Source: Pseudomonas sp. KK4
Lineage (GTDB): Bacteria > Pseudomonadota > Gammaproteobacteria > Pseudomonadales > Pseudomonadaceae
NCBI RefSeq assembly: GCF_001984065.1
Contig: NZ_LYVP01000016.1
Coordinates: 18,708-82,707 of the forward strand
Length of the DNA: 64,000 bases
Reading direction: 5' to 3'
Under the pieces are notes generated by a model. That model was not told the origin of the DNA, did no database searches, and saw only the letters and a list, made by a program, of their open reading frames with translations. Position numbers and translations under genes: made by a program. Shown in pieces: positions 1 through 8,659 of this stretch. How positions within the stretch are numbered: the first letter of the stretch is position 1; each line of letters starts with the position of its first letter.

Positions 1-277
1 GATGGCTGACAAGCTCGAAGTGGAAAAGGTCTTCATCCACGACGGCAACAACCTGGTGGGTTCTGACCAGGAAGCCGCCGACGCCCGCAAGGACATGCGT
101 CGCGACCTGGTGCAACGCATGATGCTGCGTCTGCAGCAGATCTCCCCGACTCAGTTGGCGCAGTTGCAGCAGACCGCCGAAGCCAAGGCCAAGGCCGAAG
201 CCGCGGCACTGGAAGCAGCGCAGAAGGCTGAAGCGGAAACACCGCGTCAGTCGCCGCTCGAAATCCCGCAGCAATAA
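1..277 (+). CDS. lptE: LPS-assembly lipoprotein LptE, C-terminal fragment
   Basis: The reading frame is open from the window edge, so only the last ~91 residues are present; the ATG at 2 is internal. LptE is the outer-membrane lipoprotein that plugs the LptD barrel and helps insert lipopolysaccharide. The visible part has the usual helix followed by a low-complexity Ala/Lys/Glu tail (AKAKAEAAALEAAQKAEAE), common at the C-terminus of Pseudomonas LptE. Identification rests mainly on position directly before holA, as in the conserved leuS-lptE-holA order. The signal peptide and lipobox lie outside the window and cannot be checked. Confidence 0.8.
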   Translation, partial: MADKLEVEKVFIHDGNNLVGSDQEAADARKDMRRDLVQRMMLRLQQISPTQLAQLQQTAEAKAKAEAAALEAAQKAEAETPRQSPLEIPQQ

Positions 278-282
278 GACTT

Positions 283-304
283 ACGGGGCGCTCAGGCGCC
301 CCGT
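283..304 (+). terminator. Stem-loop between lptE and holA
   Basis: A perfect 9-bp stem (ACGGGGCGC / GCGCCCCGT) with loop TCAG fills most of the 39-bp gap before holA. It is followed by CGCCCTCTCTT rather than a T-run, so it may be a weak terminator, attenuator or mRNA 3' end. It ends 12 bp before the holA ATG, where no good Shine-Dalgarno is visible. Confidence 0.5.
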
Positions 305-316
305 TCGCCCTCTCTT

Positions 317-1354
317 ATGAAGCTCGCCCCCGCCCAACTCTCCAAGCATCTGCAAGGTGCCCTGTCGCCGGTCTACATCATCAGCGGCGATGACCCCTTG
401 CTGTGTCAGGAAGCTGCCGACGCTGTTCGTACCGCCGCTCGCCAGCAGGGCTTCGATGAACGCCAGGTCTTTGCCGCCGACGCCAGTTTCGACTGGGGCA
501 CGTTGCTGCAGGCCGGCGCCAGCATGTCGTTGTTCGCGCAAAAACGCCTGCTGGAACTGCGCCTGCCTTCCGGTAAACCCGGAGACAAGGGTGCCGCCGC
601 GCTCATCGAATACTGCTCGCGACCGGCCGATGACACGGTGCTGCTGATCAGCTTGCCGAAGCTCGACGGCAGTGCGCAGAAGACCAAATGGGGCAAGGCC
701 CTGGTCGAAGGCCCACAGACGCAGTTCGTGCAGATCTGGCCGGTGGATGCCAGCCAATTGCCGAGCTGGATCCGTCAGCGTTTGTCCCAGGCCGGTCTGT
801 CCGCCAGTCAGGATGCCGTCGAACTGATTGCCGCACGGGTCGAAGGCAACCTGCTGGCCGCCGCTCAGGAAATCGAGAAGCTCAAGCTGATGGCCGAAGG
901 CGGTCAGATCACCATCGAAACCGTACAGGCAGCGGTTGCCGACAGTGCGCGCTTCGATGTCTTCGGCTTGACCGATGCGATCCTCAATGGTGAAGCCGCC
1001 CACGCCCTGCGCATGCTCGAAGGCCTGCGCGGTGAAGGCGTCGAACCGCCGGTGATTCTCTGGGCACTGGCCCGGGAGCTGCGTCTGCTGGCTAATATTT
1101 CGTTGCAATACAGTCAGGGCACACCGCTGGACAAAGCCTTCAGCCAGGCCCGGCCGCCAGTATGGGACAAGCGCAAGCCCCTGATGAGCAAGGCCCTGCA
1201 ACGCTATTCGGCGCCACGCTGGGCGCAGTTGCTGCTCGAAGCTCAGCGTATCGACGCGCAGATCAAGGGCCAGGCGGCGGGGTCCCCGTGGATGAGCCTG
1301 AGTCGCTTGACGTTGTTGATGGCTGGCCAACGGCTTTCGCTGCCTGCCGAATAA
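317..1354 (+). CDS. holA: DNA polymerase III subunit delta
   Basis: This 345-residue protein matches HolA, the clamp-loader subunit that opens the beta sliding clamp within the gamma complex. The N-terminus has the delta-type nucleotide-fold start (YIISGDDPLLCQEAADAVR, residues ~18-37), and the AAA+-like lid and C-terminal helical collar follow (GEGVEPPVILWALARELRLL). Length agrees with the family (~340). It lies 39 bp after lptE on the same strand, with a strong stem-loop between. The start is the only ATG giving the conserved MKLAPAQLSKHL opening, although the ribosome binding site is weak. Confidence 0.95.
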   Translation: MKLAPAQLSKHLQGALSPVYIISGDDPLLCQEAADAVRTAARQQGFDERQVFAADASFDWGTLLQAGASMSLFAQKRLLELRLPSGKPGDKGAAALIEYCSRPADDTVLLISLPKLDGSAQKTKWGKALVEGPQTQFVQIWPVDASQLPSWIRQRLSQAGLSASQDAVELIAARVEGNLLAAAQEIEKLKLMAEGGQITIETVQAAVADSARFDVFGLTDAILNGEAAHALRMLEGLRGEGVEPPVILWALARELRLLANISLQYSQGTPLDKAFSQARPPVWDKRKPLMSKALQRYSAPRWAQLLLEAQRIDAQIKGQAAGSPWMSLSRLTLLMAGQRLSLPAE

Positions 1355-1471
1355 GCGCCAGCTGCCATAGCGTTCAGCGAAAGGTCCTACACAATGCAGG
1401 GACTAGACAGCCCCCCCAACTTCGGCAGATTATTGCCACCCGCGAAAACCACTTAATCGAGAGATCAGATC

Positions 1472-1636
1472 ATGAGTAAAAAGCCATCAACGCATGGCCC
1501 CAACAAGGCCAAATCCATCGTCGCCCAGCCACTGTTCCGCAGCCGTCAGGAACGCGCCGGCAAGGGCAAAGGCAGCTACCGCCGCGAAGCCTTCCAGTCT
1601 GACAACTGGGAGGCTTCTTACTTTCTGGCCGCCTGA
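1472..1636 (+). CDS. arfA: Alternative ribosome-rescue factor A
   Basis: A 54-codon gene with start ATG at 1472, preceded by GAGAGATC, and TGA stop at 1634. The product carries the ArfA signature: PLFRSRQERAGKGKGSYRRE followed by NWEAS, matching the E. coli core PLFRQRVEKNKKGKGSY...NWEAS. ArfA enters the empty A site of ribosomes stalled on mRNAs lacking a stop codon and recruits RF2, as a backup to tmRNA. As in other ArfA genes, the 3' end of the coding sequence contains a strong hairpin (1586-1617), which fits production from truncated, non-stop mRNA. Too short for usual ORF listing. Confidence 0.9.
   Translation: MSKKPSTHGPNKAKSIVAQPLFRSRQERAGKGKGSYRREAFQSDNWEASYFLAA
1586..1617 (+). promoter_or_regulatory. 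Intragenic hairpin in arfA (non-stop mRNA control)
   Basis: GAAGCCTTCCAG (1586-1597) pairs with CTGGGAGGCTTC (1606-1617) around the 8-nt loop TCTGACAA: a 12-bp stem with one G-U pair. It sits over codons ~39-49 of arfA, before the stop codon. In E. coli an equivalent hairpin causes termination or RNase III cleavage, so that arfA mRNA has no stop codon and the protein is only stable when tmRNA fails. The sequence after the stem (TTACTTTCT) is only moderately T-rich, so cleavage is at least as likely as termination. Confidence 0.75.
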
Positions 1637-1699
1637 AAAGGCAAGCATCGGCTCAACATGTTAAGGTCTGTACCTGATTCGTTCTCCCTGGACCCGTGC

Positions 1700-3022
1700 A
1701 TGCCCCTCAGTCTTTCCCGTCGTTGGCACCTTCGCCAACTGATCGCTGCCTCCAGCCTCATTTTGCTAGTCGCCTGCGCGGAAAAACCGACCGCCGCCGA
1801 CGCACAGCCGCTTCAGACACTGCCTGTCGCCACCGCCCCAGCCGTCGTCGCCCCCGTGGTACCGAGCGGCGAAAACCTCGACATCCAGCCGACCCAGACC
1901 TTCGCCGAATGGCAGGCGGGATTCCGCAAGGATGCCCTGGCCGCCGGTATTCGTGCCGACCTGTTCGATCGCGCTTTCGCCAACGTCAGCTTCGACCCGA
2001 GCGTGATCCGTGCCGACCGCAGCCAGCCGGAGTTTTCCCGCCCGGTGTGGGAATACCTCGACGGCGCCCTGTCGCCGTTGCGGGTGCGTAAAGGCCAGGC
2101 CTTGGTCAGCCAGTACGATGGCATTTTGCAGAGCATCGAACAGCGCTACGGCGTTGACCGCCAGGCATTGGTCGCGGTGTGGGGCATGGAAAGCAACTTC
2201 GGCCAGTTCCAGGGCAGCAAGTCTGTGATCAACTCACTGGCGACCCTGGCTTATGAAGGCCGTCGTCCAGGGTTTGCCCATGCGCAATTGATCGCCGCGC
2301 TGCAAATCCTGCAGCAGGGCGATATCGAACCCGAGAAGATGCTCGGTTCCTGGGCCGGCGCCATGGGCCAGACCCAATTCATTCCCACCACCTACAACAC
2401 CCACGCTGTCGACTTCGATGGCGACGGTCGCCGCGATATCTGGGGCAGCGCCACCGATGCCCTGGCCTCGACCGCGCACTACCTGCAAAGCTCCGGTTGG
2501 CAGAAAGGCCAGCCGTGGGGCTTTGAAGTGCAACTGCCGGGCAATTTCAACTACGTGCTGGCCGATGGCACGATTCGCAAGAGCGTCGCCGAATGGCGGC
2601 AATTGGGTGTAGTGCTGCCCAATGGCGGCCAGGTTCCGGCAGGCTCGGAACAGTTGTCCGCGGCATTGCTGCTGCCGGCGGGTTATCGTGGCCCGGCGTT
2701 CCTGGTGCTGGATAACTTCCGGGCAATTCTCAAGTACAACAATTCGTCGTCTTACGCGTTGGCGGTCGGCTTGTTGTCGCAGCGCTTCGATGGTGGGGGC
2801 CTGATCAGTGGCACCTGGCCGAAAGATGATTTGCCCCTGAGCCGCACCGAGCGCATCGAACTACAGAATCTGCTGAGCGCGCAAAATTATGACGCGGGCA
2901 CTGCAGACGGCATTATCGGTGCCAATACCCGCAAGGCTATTCGCAGTGCGCAGCAGTCGCTTGGCTGGCCGGCGGATGGGTATCCGACGCACAAGTTGCT
3001 GGAAGGTTTGCGTAACAGATAG
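1700..3022 (+). CDS. Lytic murein transglycosylase, MltB/SltB3-like lipoprotein
   Basis: Cleaves the MurNAc-GlcNAc bond of peptidoglycan with formation of 1,6-anhydroMurNAc. Start ATG 1700 gives a 440-residue product with a lipoprotein signal (RQLIAASSLILLVAC, Cys at ~27); the upstream ATG at 1658 would only add a non-conserved leader. The SLT_2 domain (~60-355) has the catalytic glutamate in VWGMESNFG (Glu164) and the GAMGQTQFIPTTY motif; a C-terminal PG_binding_1 domain (~378-438, DGIIGANTRKAIRSAQQ) should anchor it to peptidoglycan. This architecture and place correspond to SltB3 (PA3992) of P. aeruginosa. Monocistronic by appearance. Confidence 0.9.
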   Translation: MPLSLSRRWHLRQLIAASSLILLVACAEKPTAADAQPLQTLPVATAPAVVAPVVPSGENLDIQPTQTFAEWQAGFRKDALAAGIRADLFDRAFANVSFDPSVIRADRSQPEFSRPVWEYLDGALSPLRVRKGQALVSQYDGILQSIEQRYGVDRQALVAVWGMESNFGQFQGSKSVINSLATLAYEGRRPGFAHAQLIAALQILQQGDIEPEKMLGSWAGAMGQTQFIPTTYNTHAVDFDGDGRRDIWGSATDALASTAHYLQSSGWQKGQPWGFEVQLPGNFNYVLADGTIRKSVAEWRQLGVVLPNGGQVPAGSEQLSAALLLPAGYRGPAFLVLDNFRAILKYNNSSSYALAVGLLSQRFDGGGLISGTWPKDDLPLSRTERIELQNLLSAQNYDAGTADGIIGANTRKAIRSAQQSLGWPADGYPTHKLLEGLRNR

Positions 3023-3041
3023 TCAGCCGTAAAGCTGACAC

Positions 3042-3130
3042 CGCTTTCGCGAGCAAGCCCGCTCCCACAGGTTTGACCGAGTTCATTCATGAAAATACGG
3101 TCGAAGGTGGGAGCGGGCTTGCTCGCGAAG
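3042..3130. repeat. REP doublet (REPIN)
   Basis: Two inverted copies of the fluorescens-group REP core (CGCGAGCAAGCCCGCTCCCA and its reverse complement) about 40 bp apart, in the convergent gap between the transglycosylase and ldcA genes. Can fold into a long hairpin and may stabilise or end both transcripts. Confidence 0.9.
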
Positions 3131-3153
3131 ACTGACTGTCTGGTGCCGACTCG

Positions 3154-4104
3154 TTATGGCTTGACCACCACATCCTGCTCCAATACCAATTCCTTTTTCC
3201 CCGCATCCAACCTCACCAGCGCGCCCATCGGCAGTGTCAGGTTCGGGTCACAATGCCCGCTGCGCCATCCGGACAACACCGGAATTCGCAAAGGCTCGAA
3301 GGTCTGCTTGATCAGTCGATCCAGCGCAGCAGCCTCCACTCCCGCCACATCGCCCACCAATACCCCACGCAGCTTGCCCAGGGTGCCAGCCAGACGCAGA
3401 TGGGTGAGCAACCGGTCAATGCGGTACAACGGCTCGTTGATGTCCTCGATAAACAGAATGACACCCTCGGCATCAATTTCGTAAGGCGTGCCCATGGTGG
3501 CGGCAATCATCGACAGATTGCCCCCCAGCAAGCGTCCGTGGGAAACGCCCGGCTCGATGGTCGTCAACGGATACGCCACCGGATGCGTCAGCACGCTGCC
3601 CGCCTTGACCTGCCCACGCAGCATGTTGAAGAACGACGACTCGGTGGGCTTTTGCCTGTCGCCGAGCAAATCCGCATTGAGCAGCGGGCCATGAAACGTC
3701 ACGAATCCCGCATAACGGCTAATCGCCAGATGCAGCGCCGTGATATCGCTGTAGCCCACGAACGGCTTGGCGTTTTTGCGCAACAGTTCGAAATCGATGC
3801 GATCGAGCAATCTCGGTGTACCGTAACCGCCGCGCAGGCAAATGATCGCATCGACCTCTCTGTCGGCGAACGCGGCGTGCAGATCATTCAGGCGTATGTC
3901 ATCGCTGCCGGCCAGGTAACCGTCCTTCTGGTAGACACCAGGAAAAATCTTCAGCGAATAGCCACGGGCGCGCATCCATTGCACGGCTTTATCGGTATCC
4001 AGCGGCGCGGGACCTGCTGGCGCAATGACGCCGATCCTTCCTTCGAGGGGCAAAGCCGAAACCGGGACGTGCGGACAAAGGATGGGGCTTGGTCGAACGG
4101 TCAT
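3154..4104 (-). CDS. ldcA: Muramoyltetrapeptide carboxypeptidase (LD-carboxypeptidase)
   Basis: A 316-residue serine peptidase of family S66 that removes the terminal D-Ala from recycled muropeptide tetrapeptides in the cytosol. The Ser-Glu-His triad is visible: Ser119 in FVGYSDITALH, Glu220 in LFIEDINEP and His284 in SGWRSGHCDP. No signal peptide, as expected for a cytosolic recycling enzyme. The start at 4104 is preceded on the minus strand by AGGGAGA at about 8 bp. Convergent with the upstream transglycosylase gene. Its tripeptide product is the substrate of Mpl (encoded at 23.9-25.2 kb), so both recycling steps are in this window. Confidence 0.93.
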   Translation of the reverse strand: MTVRPSPILCPHVPVSALPLEGRIGVIAPAGPAPLDTDKAVQWMRARGYSLKIFPGVYQKDGYLAGSDDIRLNDLHAAFADREVDAIICLRGGYGTPRLLDRIDFELLRKNAKPFVGYSDITALHLAISRYAGFVTFHGPLLNADLLGDRQKPTESSFFNMLRGQVKAGSVLTHPVAYPLTTIEPGVSHGRLLGGNLSMIAATMGTPYEIDAEGVILFIEDINEPLYRIDRLLTHLRLAGTLGKLRGVLVGDVAGVEAAALDRLIKQTFEPLRIPVLSGWRSGHCDPNLTLPMGALVRLDAGKKELVLEQDVVVKP

Positions 4105-4220
4105 CCATGAATCTCCCTGGGTGAAATCTTCAACACACAGTAGTCAGGTACGCGAGCAAACAGAAGAGGGTTCGTCGCCTCCGGACTGCGGGAAAACGCT
4201 GCCATCGCCGTGGGCAAGGC

Positions 4221-4256
4221 AAAAAAACGCCCGCAAGGCGCAAGGCTTTGCGGGCG
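4221..4256 (-). terminator. Rho-independent terminator after lipA
   Basis: On the minus strand a stem CGCCCGCAA / TTGCGGGCG is followed by a run of seven T (A-run at 4221-4227), 22 bp past the lipA stop. A textbook intrinsic terminator for the lipB-lipA transcript. Confidence 0.85.
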
Positions 4257-4277
4257 CGTCTTCAGGCTGTCAGTGGA

Positions 4278-5300
4278 TCAGGACGACATCAGCTCGGCCT
4301 TGACCAGCTTGGCCTGCTCGTCGGCATGGTACGAGGAACGGACCAGAGGGCCGGACGCGACGTTCTTGAAGCCCATTTTGTAACCTTCCTCGGCGAACCA
4401 GGCGAACGTGTCCGGGTGCACGAAGCGCTGAACCGGCAAGTGGCTACGGGACGGTTGCAGGTACTGGCCCAGGGTCAGCATGTCGATGTCGTGTTCGCGC
4501 ATGCGCTTCATGACTTCGATGACTTCTTCGTCGGTTTCGCCCAGGCCCAGCATCAGGCCGGATTTGGTCGGAATGTGCGGCATCATCTGCTTGAAGCGTT
4601 GCAGCAGGGTCAGCGACCACTGGTAGTCCGAACCCGGACGCGCAGCCTTGTACAGGCGCGGCACGGTTTCCAGGTTGTGGTTGAACACATCCGGCGGCTC
4701 GGCGGCAGTGATTTGCAGCGCGATGTCCATGCGGCCACGGTAATCCGGAACCAGGGTTTCGAGCTGTACGTTTGGCGACAATTTGCGGATTTCACGGATG
4801 CAGTCGGCGAAGTGCTGGGCACCACCGTCGCGCAGGTCGTCGCGGTCCACCGAGGTGATCACCACGTACTTGAGTTTCAGGTCGGCAATGGCGATGGCCA
4901 GGCTTTGCGGCTCATTGACGTCCAGTGGCTTCGGACGACCGTGGCCAACGTCGCAGAACGGGCAGCGACGGGTGCAGATGTCGCCCATGATCATGAAGGT
5001 CGCGGTGCCGCCCGAGAAGCATTCGCCGAGGTTCGGGCAGGACGCCTCTTCGCAGACGCTGTGCAGCTTGTGTTTGCGCAGCAGGGCCTTGATGCGGTCG
5101 ACTTCCGGGGAAACCGGAATGCGCACGCGAATCCAGTCAGGCTTTTTCGGCAGTTCCGTGGTCGGAATGATCTTTACCGGGATGCGTGCAACCTTCTCGG
5201 CGCCGCGCAGCTTGACGCCGGCTTCAACCTTGGCACGCGGGGCCGGACGCTCGGAGACATCAAGCGTCGGGATCATGGTTTGCACTGCATCAGTAGTCAT
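4278..5300 (-). CDS. lipA: Lipoyl synthase
   Basis: Radical-SAM enzyme that inserts two sulfurs into protein-bound octanoyl chains. Start ATG 5300 ([14 protein letters not shown]) gives 340 residues; the longer frame reading upstream would overlap lipB. Both iron-sulfur cluster motifs are present: the auxiliary cluster ligands in [12 protein letters not shown] and the radical-[16 protein letters not shown]. The C-terminal catalytic SSYHADEQ serine region is intact. It begins one base before the stop codon of lipB, so translation is probably coupled, and it is followed by a strong intrinsic terminator. Confidence 0.97.
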   Translation of the reverse strand: MTTDAVQTMIPTLDVSERPAPRAKVEAGVKLRGAEKVARIPVKIIPTTELPKKPDWIRVRIPVSPEVDRIKALLRKHKLHSVCEEASCPNLGECFSGGTATFMIMGDICTRRCPFCDVGHGRPKPLDVNEPQSLAIAIADLKLKYVVITSVDRDDLRDGGAQHFADCIREIRKLSPNVQLETLVPDYRGRMDIALQITAAEPPDVFNHNLETVPRLYKAARPGSDYQWSLTLLQRFKQMMPHIPTKSGLMLGLGETDEEVIEVMKRMREHDIDMLTLGQYLQPSRSHLPVQRFVHPDTFAWFAEEGYKMGFKNVASGPLVRSSYHADEQAKLVKAELMSS

Positions 5301-5301
5301 A

Positions 5302-5949
5302 TCAGTCGATTCCGCCCGTGAGGGTCGTCTGCTCAGCATAGTCGAGGTGTTTGACGAGCTGCGCGCGCAGCCGGGCACTTACCTCGGCAAATTCAATCGA
5401 TCCTGCGTGCTCGCTCAGCTGGGTCATCGCCAGCCCGGCATAGCCGCAGGGATTAATCCGTCGAAACGGTTCCAGGTCCATGTCCACGTTCAGGGCCAGG
5501 CCGTGAAAGGAACAGCCGTGGCGGATGCGCAACCCCAGGGAAGCGATCTTCGCGCCATCGACGTAGACACCCGGTGCATCGGGCTTGGCCGCCGCGGTCA
5601 CGCCGTAGCTGGCGAGCAGCTCGATCAGGCATGACTCCATGCGGGTCACCAGATCACGTACGCCGAAACCCAGCTTGCGTACGTCCAGCAACAGGTAGAC
5701 CACCAGTTGTCCGGGACCGTGGTAGGTCACCTGACCACCGCGATCGACCTGCACCACCGGGATATCCCCCGGCAGCAACAGGTGCTCGGCCTTGCCGGCC
5801 TGGCCCTGGGTGAAGACCGGTGGGTGTTCGACCAGCCAGACCTCGTCGGCGGCATCGCTGCCGCGTTCGTTGGTGAAGCGCTGCATGGCGTGCCAGACAG
5901 GCTCGTAAGCCATCCGGCCGAGCTCGCGAAAGCCCAACGTACCGGACAT
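5302..5949 (-). CDS. lipB: Octanoyltransferase LipB
   Basis: Transfers octanoate from acyl carrier protein to lipoyl domains, the step before LipA. The product of 215 residues has the family signature [19 protein letters not shown] and the Lys/Cys acyl-transfer residues ([20 protein letters not shown]). ATG 5949 overlaps the TGA of the upstream DUF493 gene (ATGA), the usual coupling; a GTG one codon upstream is possible but less likely. Confidence 0.96.
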   Translation of the reverse strand: MSGTLGFRELGRMAYEPVWHAMQRFTNERGSDAADEVWLVEHPPVFTQGQAGKAEHLLLPGDIPVVQVDRGGQVTYHGPGQLVVYLLLDVRKLGFGVRDLVTRMESCLIELLASYGVTAAAKPDAPGVYVDGAKIASLGLRIRHGCSFHGLALNVDMDLEPFRRINPCGYAGLAMTQLSEHAGSIEFAEVSARLRAQLVKHLDYAEQTTLTGGID

Positions 5950-6224
5950 CACAGCACCATGTGCACGAAGCCGGTAGCCCGCAGTTCGCTGTTGATGTTG
6001 TACAGCTGGTCCTGGTCGGTGGCGACGATGTGCAACTGAATCGTGGTGTACTTGCCGTTGCTGCTTTGACGCTCGTCCACACGCTCATCGTTGATCTTGG
6101 CGTGTTTGCGGACGATGTCGATGATCTTGTCCTTGTTGCCCACACCCGTATCGCTGATCACCTTAACCGGATAATCATTGGCAGGGAATTCGATCTTAGG
6201 CGCCTTTACTTCGGTATCGGTCAT
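5949..6224 (-). CDS. ybeD: YbeD-family protein (DUF493)
   Basis: A 91-residue cytosolic protein of the DUF493/YbeD family, with an ACT-like small alpha/beta fold. Residues such as [20 protein letters not shown] and [21 protein letters not shown] are typical. Family members sit beside lipB and dacA in many gammaproteobacteria; a role in lipoate synthesis or regulation has been suggested but is not settled. It ends in an ATGA overlap with lipB and follows the PBP5 gene by about 85 bp. Confidence 0.9.
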   Translation of the reverse strand: MTDTEVKAPKIEFPANDYPVKVISDTGVGNKDKIIDIVRKHAKINDERVDERQSSNGKYTTIQLHIVATDQDQLYNINSELRATGFVHMVL

Positions 6225-6308
6225 GGCGTAACGGCCTCGTAAGCGTAAGCCGTGGCGACGGGCACAGCCCCACGCTGGATCAGCGCGGGGCCATGCAGGT
6301 GCACACTA

Positions 6309-7466
6309 TCAGTTGAACAAGCCGTAGAAGAATAGACGGATGCTATCCCACATGCGACGGAAGATACCACCCTCTTCGACGCCGTCCAGAGCGATCAGAT
6401 CGGCGCTGTGCACCACTTTGTCGTCCAGTTTGACTTCGACTTTACCGATCACGTCGCCCTTGGCGATTGGCGCAACCAGTTGCGGGTTCATGGTCATGCT
6501 GGCGGCGAGCTTTTTCAGCTGGCCCTTCGGTAGGGTCATGGTCAGGTCTTCAGCCAGACCGGCCTTGACCTGGTTGGTGGCGCCCTTCCAGACAGGGGCC
6601 TGAGCCAGCTCGGCACCTTTCTGATAGAAGGTCTGGGTTTCGAAGAAGCGGAAGCCGTAGGTCAGCAGTTTCTGGGTTTCAGCGGCACGGGCCACTTCGC
6701 TGCTGGTGCCGAACACCACGGCGATCAGGCGCATGCCGTCACGTACCGCCGAAGACACCATGCAGTAACCGGCTTCGTCGGTGTGGCCGGTTTTCAGACC
6801 GTCGACGGTCTTGTCACGCCACAGCAGCAGGTTACGGTTCGGTTGCTTGATGCCGTTCCAGAAGAACTCTTTCTGCGAGTAGATCGCATAGTGAGCCGGG
6901 TCTTCGTGGATGATCGCGCGAGCCAGCACCGCCATGTCGTGAGCCGACGAGTAGTGCTCTGGGTTCGGCAGACCGGTCGGGTTCATGAAGTGGGTGTTGG
7001 TCATGCCCAGGTCGGCGACCGTCTTGTTCATCAGGTCGGCGAACGCGTCTTCGCTGCCGGCGATGTGCTCGGACAGCGCCACGCTGGCGTCGTTGCCCGA
7101 CTGGATGATGATGCCGTGCAGCAGGTCGCTGACCGTCACCTGGGAGCCAACCTTGATGAACATCCGCGAACCGCCGGTACGCCAGGCGTTTTCGCTGACG
7201 GTCACCGGATCGTTCTCGCCGATCTGGCCACGACGGATTTCCAGGGTCGCGATGTACGCGGTCATCAGCTTGGTCAGGCTGGCTGGAGGCAGGCGCTGAT
7301 CACCATTGTTTTCGACCAGCACGTTGCCGCTGCTGGCGTCCATGAGCACATAGGCCTTGGCGGCCAGTTGCGGTGGCGACGGCATCATCTCGACCGCGAA
7401 CGCGGCAGGTGAGAGGAGCAGCGGGACTAGAAGGCACAGGCGTTTGGCAAAGGTGGTGATGTTCAT
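6309..7466 (-). CDS. dacC: D-alanyl-D-alanine carboxypeptidase (PBP5 type)
   Basis: Periplasmic penicillin-binding protein that trims the terminal D-Ala of peptidoglycan pentapeptides. The 385-residue product has a signal peptide (LCLLVPLLLSPAAFA, cut near residue 24) and the three active-site motifs: SLTK (Ser63, Lys66), SGN (123-125) and KTG (225-227). A PBP5 C-terminal beta domain follows, ending in an amphipathic membrane anchor (RMWDSIRLFFYGLFN). ATG 7466 is chosen because the upstream extension is not signal-like. Lies between rlpA and ybeD in the conserved elongation cluster. Confidence 0.95.
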   Translation of the reverse strand: MNITTFAKRLCLLVPLLLSPAAFAVEMMPSPPQLAAKAYVLMDASSGNVLVENNGDQRLPPASLTKLMTAYIATLEIRRGQIGENDPVTVSENAWRTGGSRMFIKVGSQVTVSDLLHGIIIQSGNDASVALSEHIAGSEDAFADLMNKTVADLGMTNTHFMNPTGLPNPEHYSSAHDMAVLARAIIHEDPAHYAIYSQKEFFWNGIKQPNRNLLLWRDKTVDGLKTGHTDEAGYCMVSSAVRDGMRLIAVVFGTSSEVARAAETQKLLTYGFRFFETQTFYQKGAELAQAPVWKGATNQVKAGLAEDLTMTLPKGQLKKLAASMTMNPQLVAPIAKGDVIGKVEVKLDDKVVHSADLIALDGVEEGGIFRRMWDSIRLFFYGLFN

Positions 7467-7604
7467 CCGTCTCTCGAAATCGCTAATGGAAACTTGCCCA
7501 GCGGGCAAAACTATTCAAATGGCCTTCTAACGGGCCATCGCGTGTTCAGTTGCTCACTCAAGTCACCCTTGCCGGGTTTTTGTTTTTCGACGAGCCAACA
7601 ACCT

Positions 7605-7630
7605 GGTTCACCCCCGACTGCGAGTGAACC
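7605..7630 (-). terminator. Possible stem-loop between rlpA and dacC
   Basis: GGTTCAC / GTGAACC form a perfect 7-bp stem with a 12-nt loop just past the rlpA stop; no T-run follows on the minus strand. Could be the rlpA mRNA 3' end. Closer to dacC, TTGCCC-AGC-GGGCAA (about 7492-7507) forms a second small hairpin in its leader. Confidence 0.35.
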
Positions 7631-7649
7631 GTCAATCAAGTCCTACGTA

Positions 7650-8645
7650 TTACTCCGTGACCACACTCGGCGAACCGAGATTGGCCATGCGTACACTGTT
7701 CTGCACTTGCTGGATCTCACCCGGCGAACCGATCGGCCCCAGGCGCACCCGATGCAGAGTCTGCTGGTTGCGCACGATCGAGCTGATGAACACCGGAGCG
7801 CTCACCATCCCGCTGAGCTTGGACCTCAGGAGTTCTGCAGCGTCCGGGTTGGCGAACGCGCCCACCTGCAGAAACTGGCCAGAGGCTGGTGCAGAAGCGT
7901 TTTTTTTTGCGTCAGCCAGTTGGACTGGCACAACGGCGGCGGCGTGTTGCTGCGGCGGTGGCGTCCATTGCTCGACGGTACCGGCCGAAGCCGTGACAAC
8001 CGGCGCGCTATTCTGCGCGACTTGCGGCTCGTTGAGCATTAAAGGCGCCGGACGGCCCTTGGCGGCCCACCATTGCTGCGGATCGATGCCTTCGACCTTG
8101 ACCCTGGCGGTGCCGATTTCGGCATAACCGAGCTTCTTGGCGGCCGCGTAGGACAAATCGATGATCCGGTCCGAGTAAAAAGGCCCGCGATCGTTGACGC
8201 GAAGGATGACGCTCTTGTTGTTGTCCAGGTTGGTGACCCGGACATAACTCGGCAGCGGCAAGGTCTTGTGCGCGGCACTCATCCCGTACAGGTCATAGAC
8301 CTCGCCATTGGCGGTGTTCTGGCCATGGAACTTGGTGCCATACCAGGAGGCCGTACCCGAGGCCACATAGGTCTTGGATTCCTGCAACGGGAAATAGGTC
8401 TTGCCCAGCACGGTGTAGGGGTTGGCCTTGTACGGGCCGCTGTGCAGGGTCGGCGTGGCATCCGGAATGCGCGACACGTCGACGTCCCACCAGGGCGCGC
8501 CATCCTTGTGGGCGCGGTTGATGTCCAGCCCCGGCGCAGAGCGCACGGCGGTGGAGGATTTCTGCGTCGGCGAACGGCTGGTCGAACAACTGGCGACCAG
8601 CACTGCCAACGCGGCAAATGCCATCAGCTTCAGGGGTTTATTCAT
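7650..8645 (-). CDS. rlpA: Septal ring lytic transglycosylase RlpA
   Basis: Outer-membrane lipoprotein that degrades peptide-stripped (denuded) glycan at the septum, as shown for P. aeruginosa RlpA. Start ATG 8645 gives 331 residues with lipobox LAVLVASC (Cys ~20). A double-psi beta-barrel catalytic domain lies at ~100-190 (ASGTASWYGTKFHGQNTANG, NDRGPFYSDRIIDLSYAAA) and a C-terminal SPOR domain (~255-331, FLQVGAFANPDAAELLRSKL) targets denuded glycan. A run of nine A (coding strand) encodes Lys-Lys near the SPOR linker. In the mrdA-rodA-mltB-rlpA cluster, 14 bp after mltB. Confidence 0.95.
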   Translation of the reverse strand: MNKPLKLMAFAALAVLVASCSTSRSPTQKSSTAVRSAPGLDINRAHKDGAPWWDVDVSRIPDATPTLHSGPYKANPYTVLGKTYFPLQESKTYVASGTASWYGTKFHGQNTANGEVYDLYGMSAAHKTLPLPSYVRVTNLDNNKSVILRVNDRGPFYSDRIIDLSYAAAKKLGYAEIGTARVKVEGIDPQQWWAAKGRPAPLMLNEPQVAQNSAPVVTASAGTVEQWTPPPQQHAAAVVPVQLADAKKNASAPASGQFLQVGAFANPDAAELLRSKLSGMVSAPVFISSIVRNQQTLHRVRLGPIGSPGEIQQVQNSVRMANLGSPSVVTE

Positions 8646-8659
8646 AGGCAATGCCCGCA

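Noticed and set aside
7900..7908. Run of nine T in rlpA as a phase-variation tract
   Set aside because: The run encodes an in-frame Lys-Lys-Asn stretch and the gene is intact; one such run in a housekeeping gene is weak evidence.
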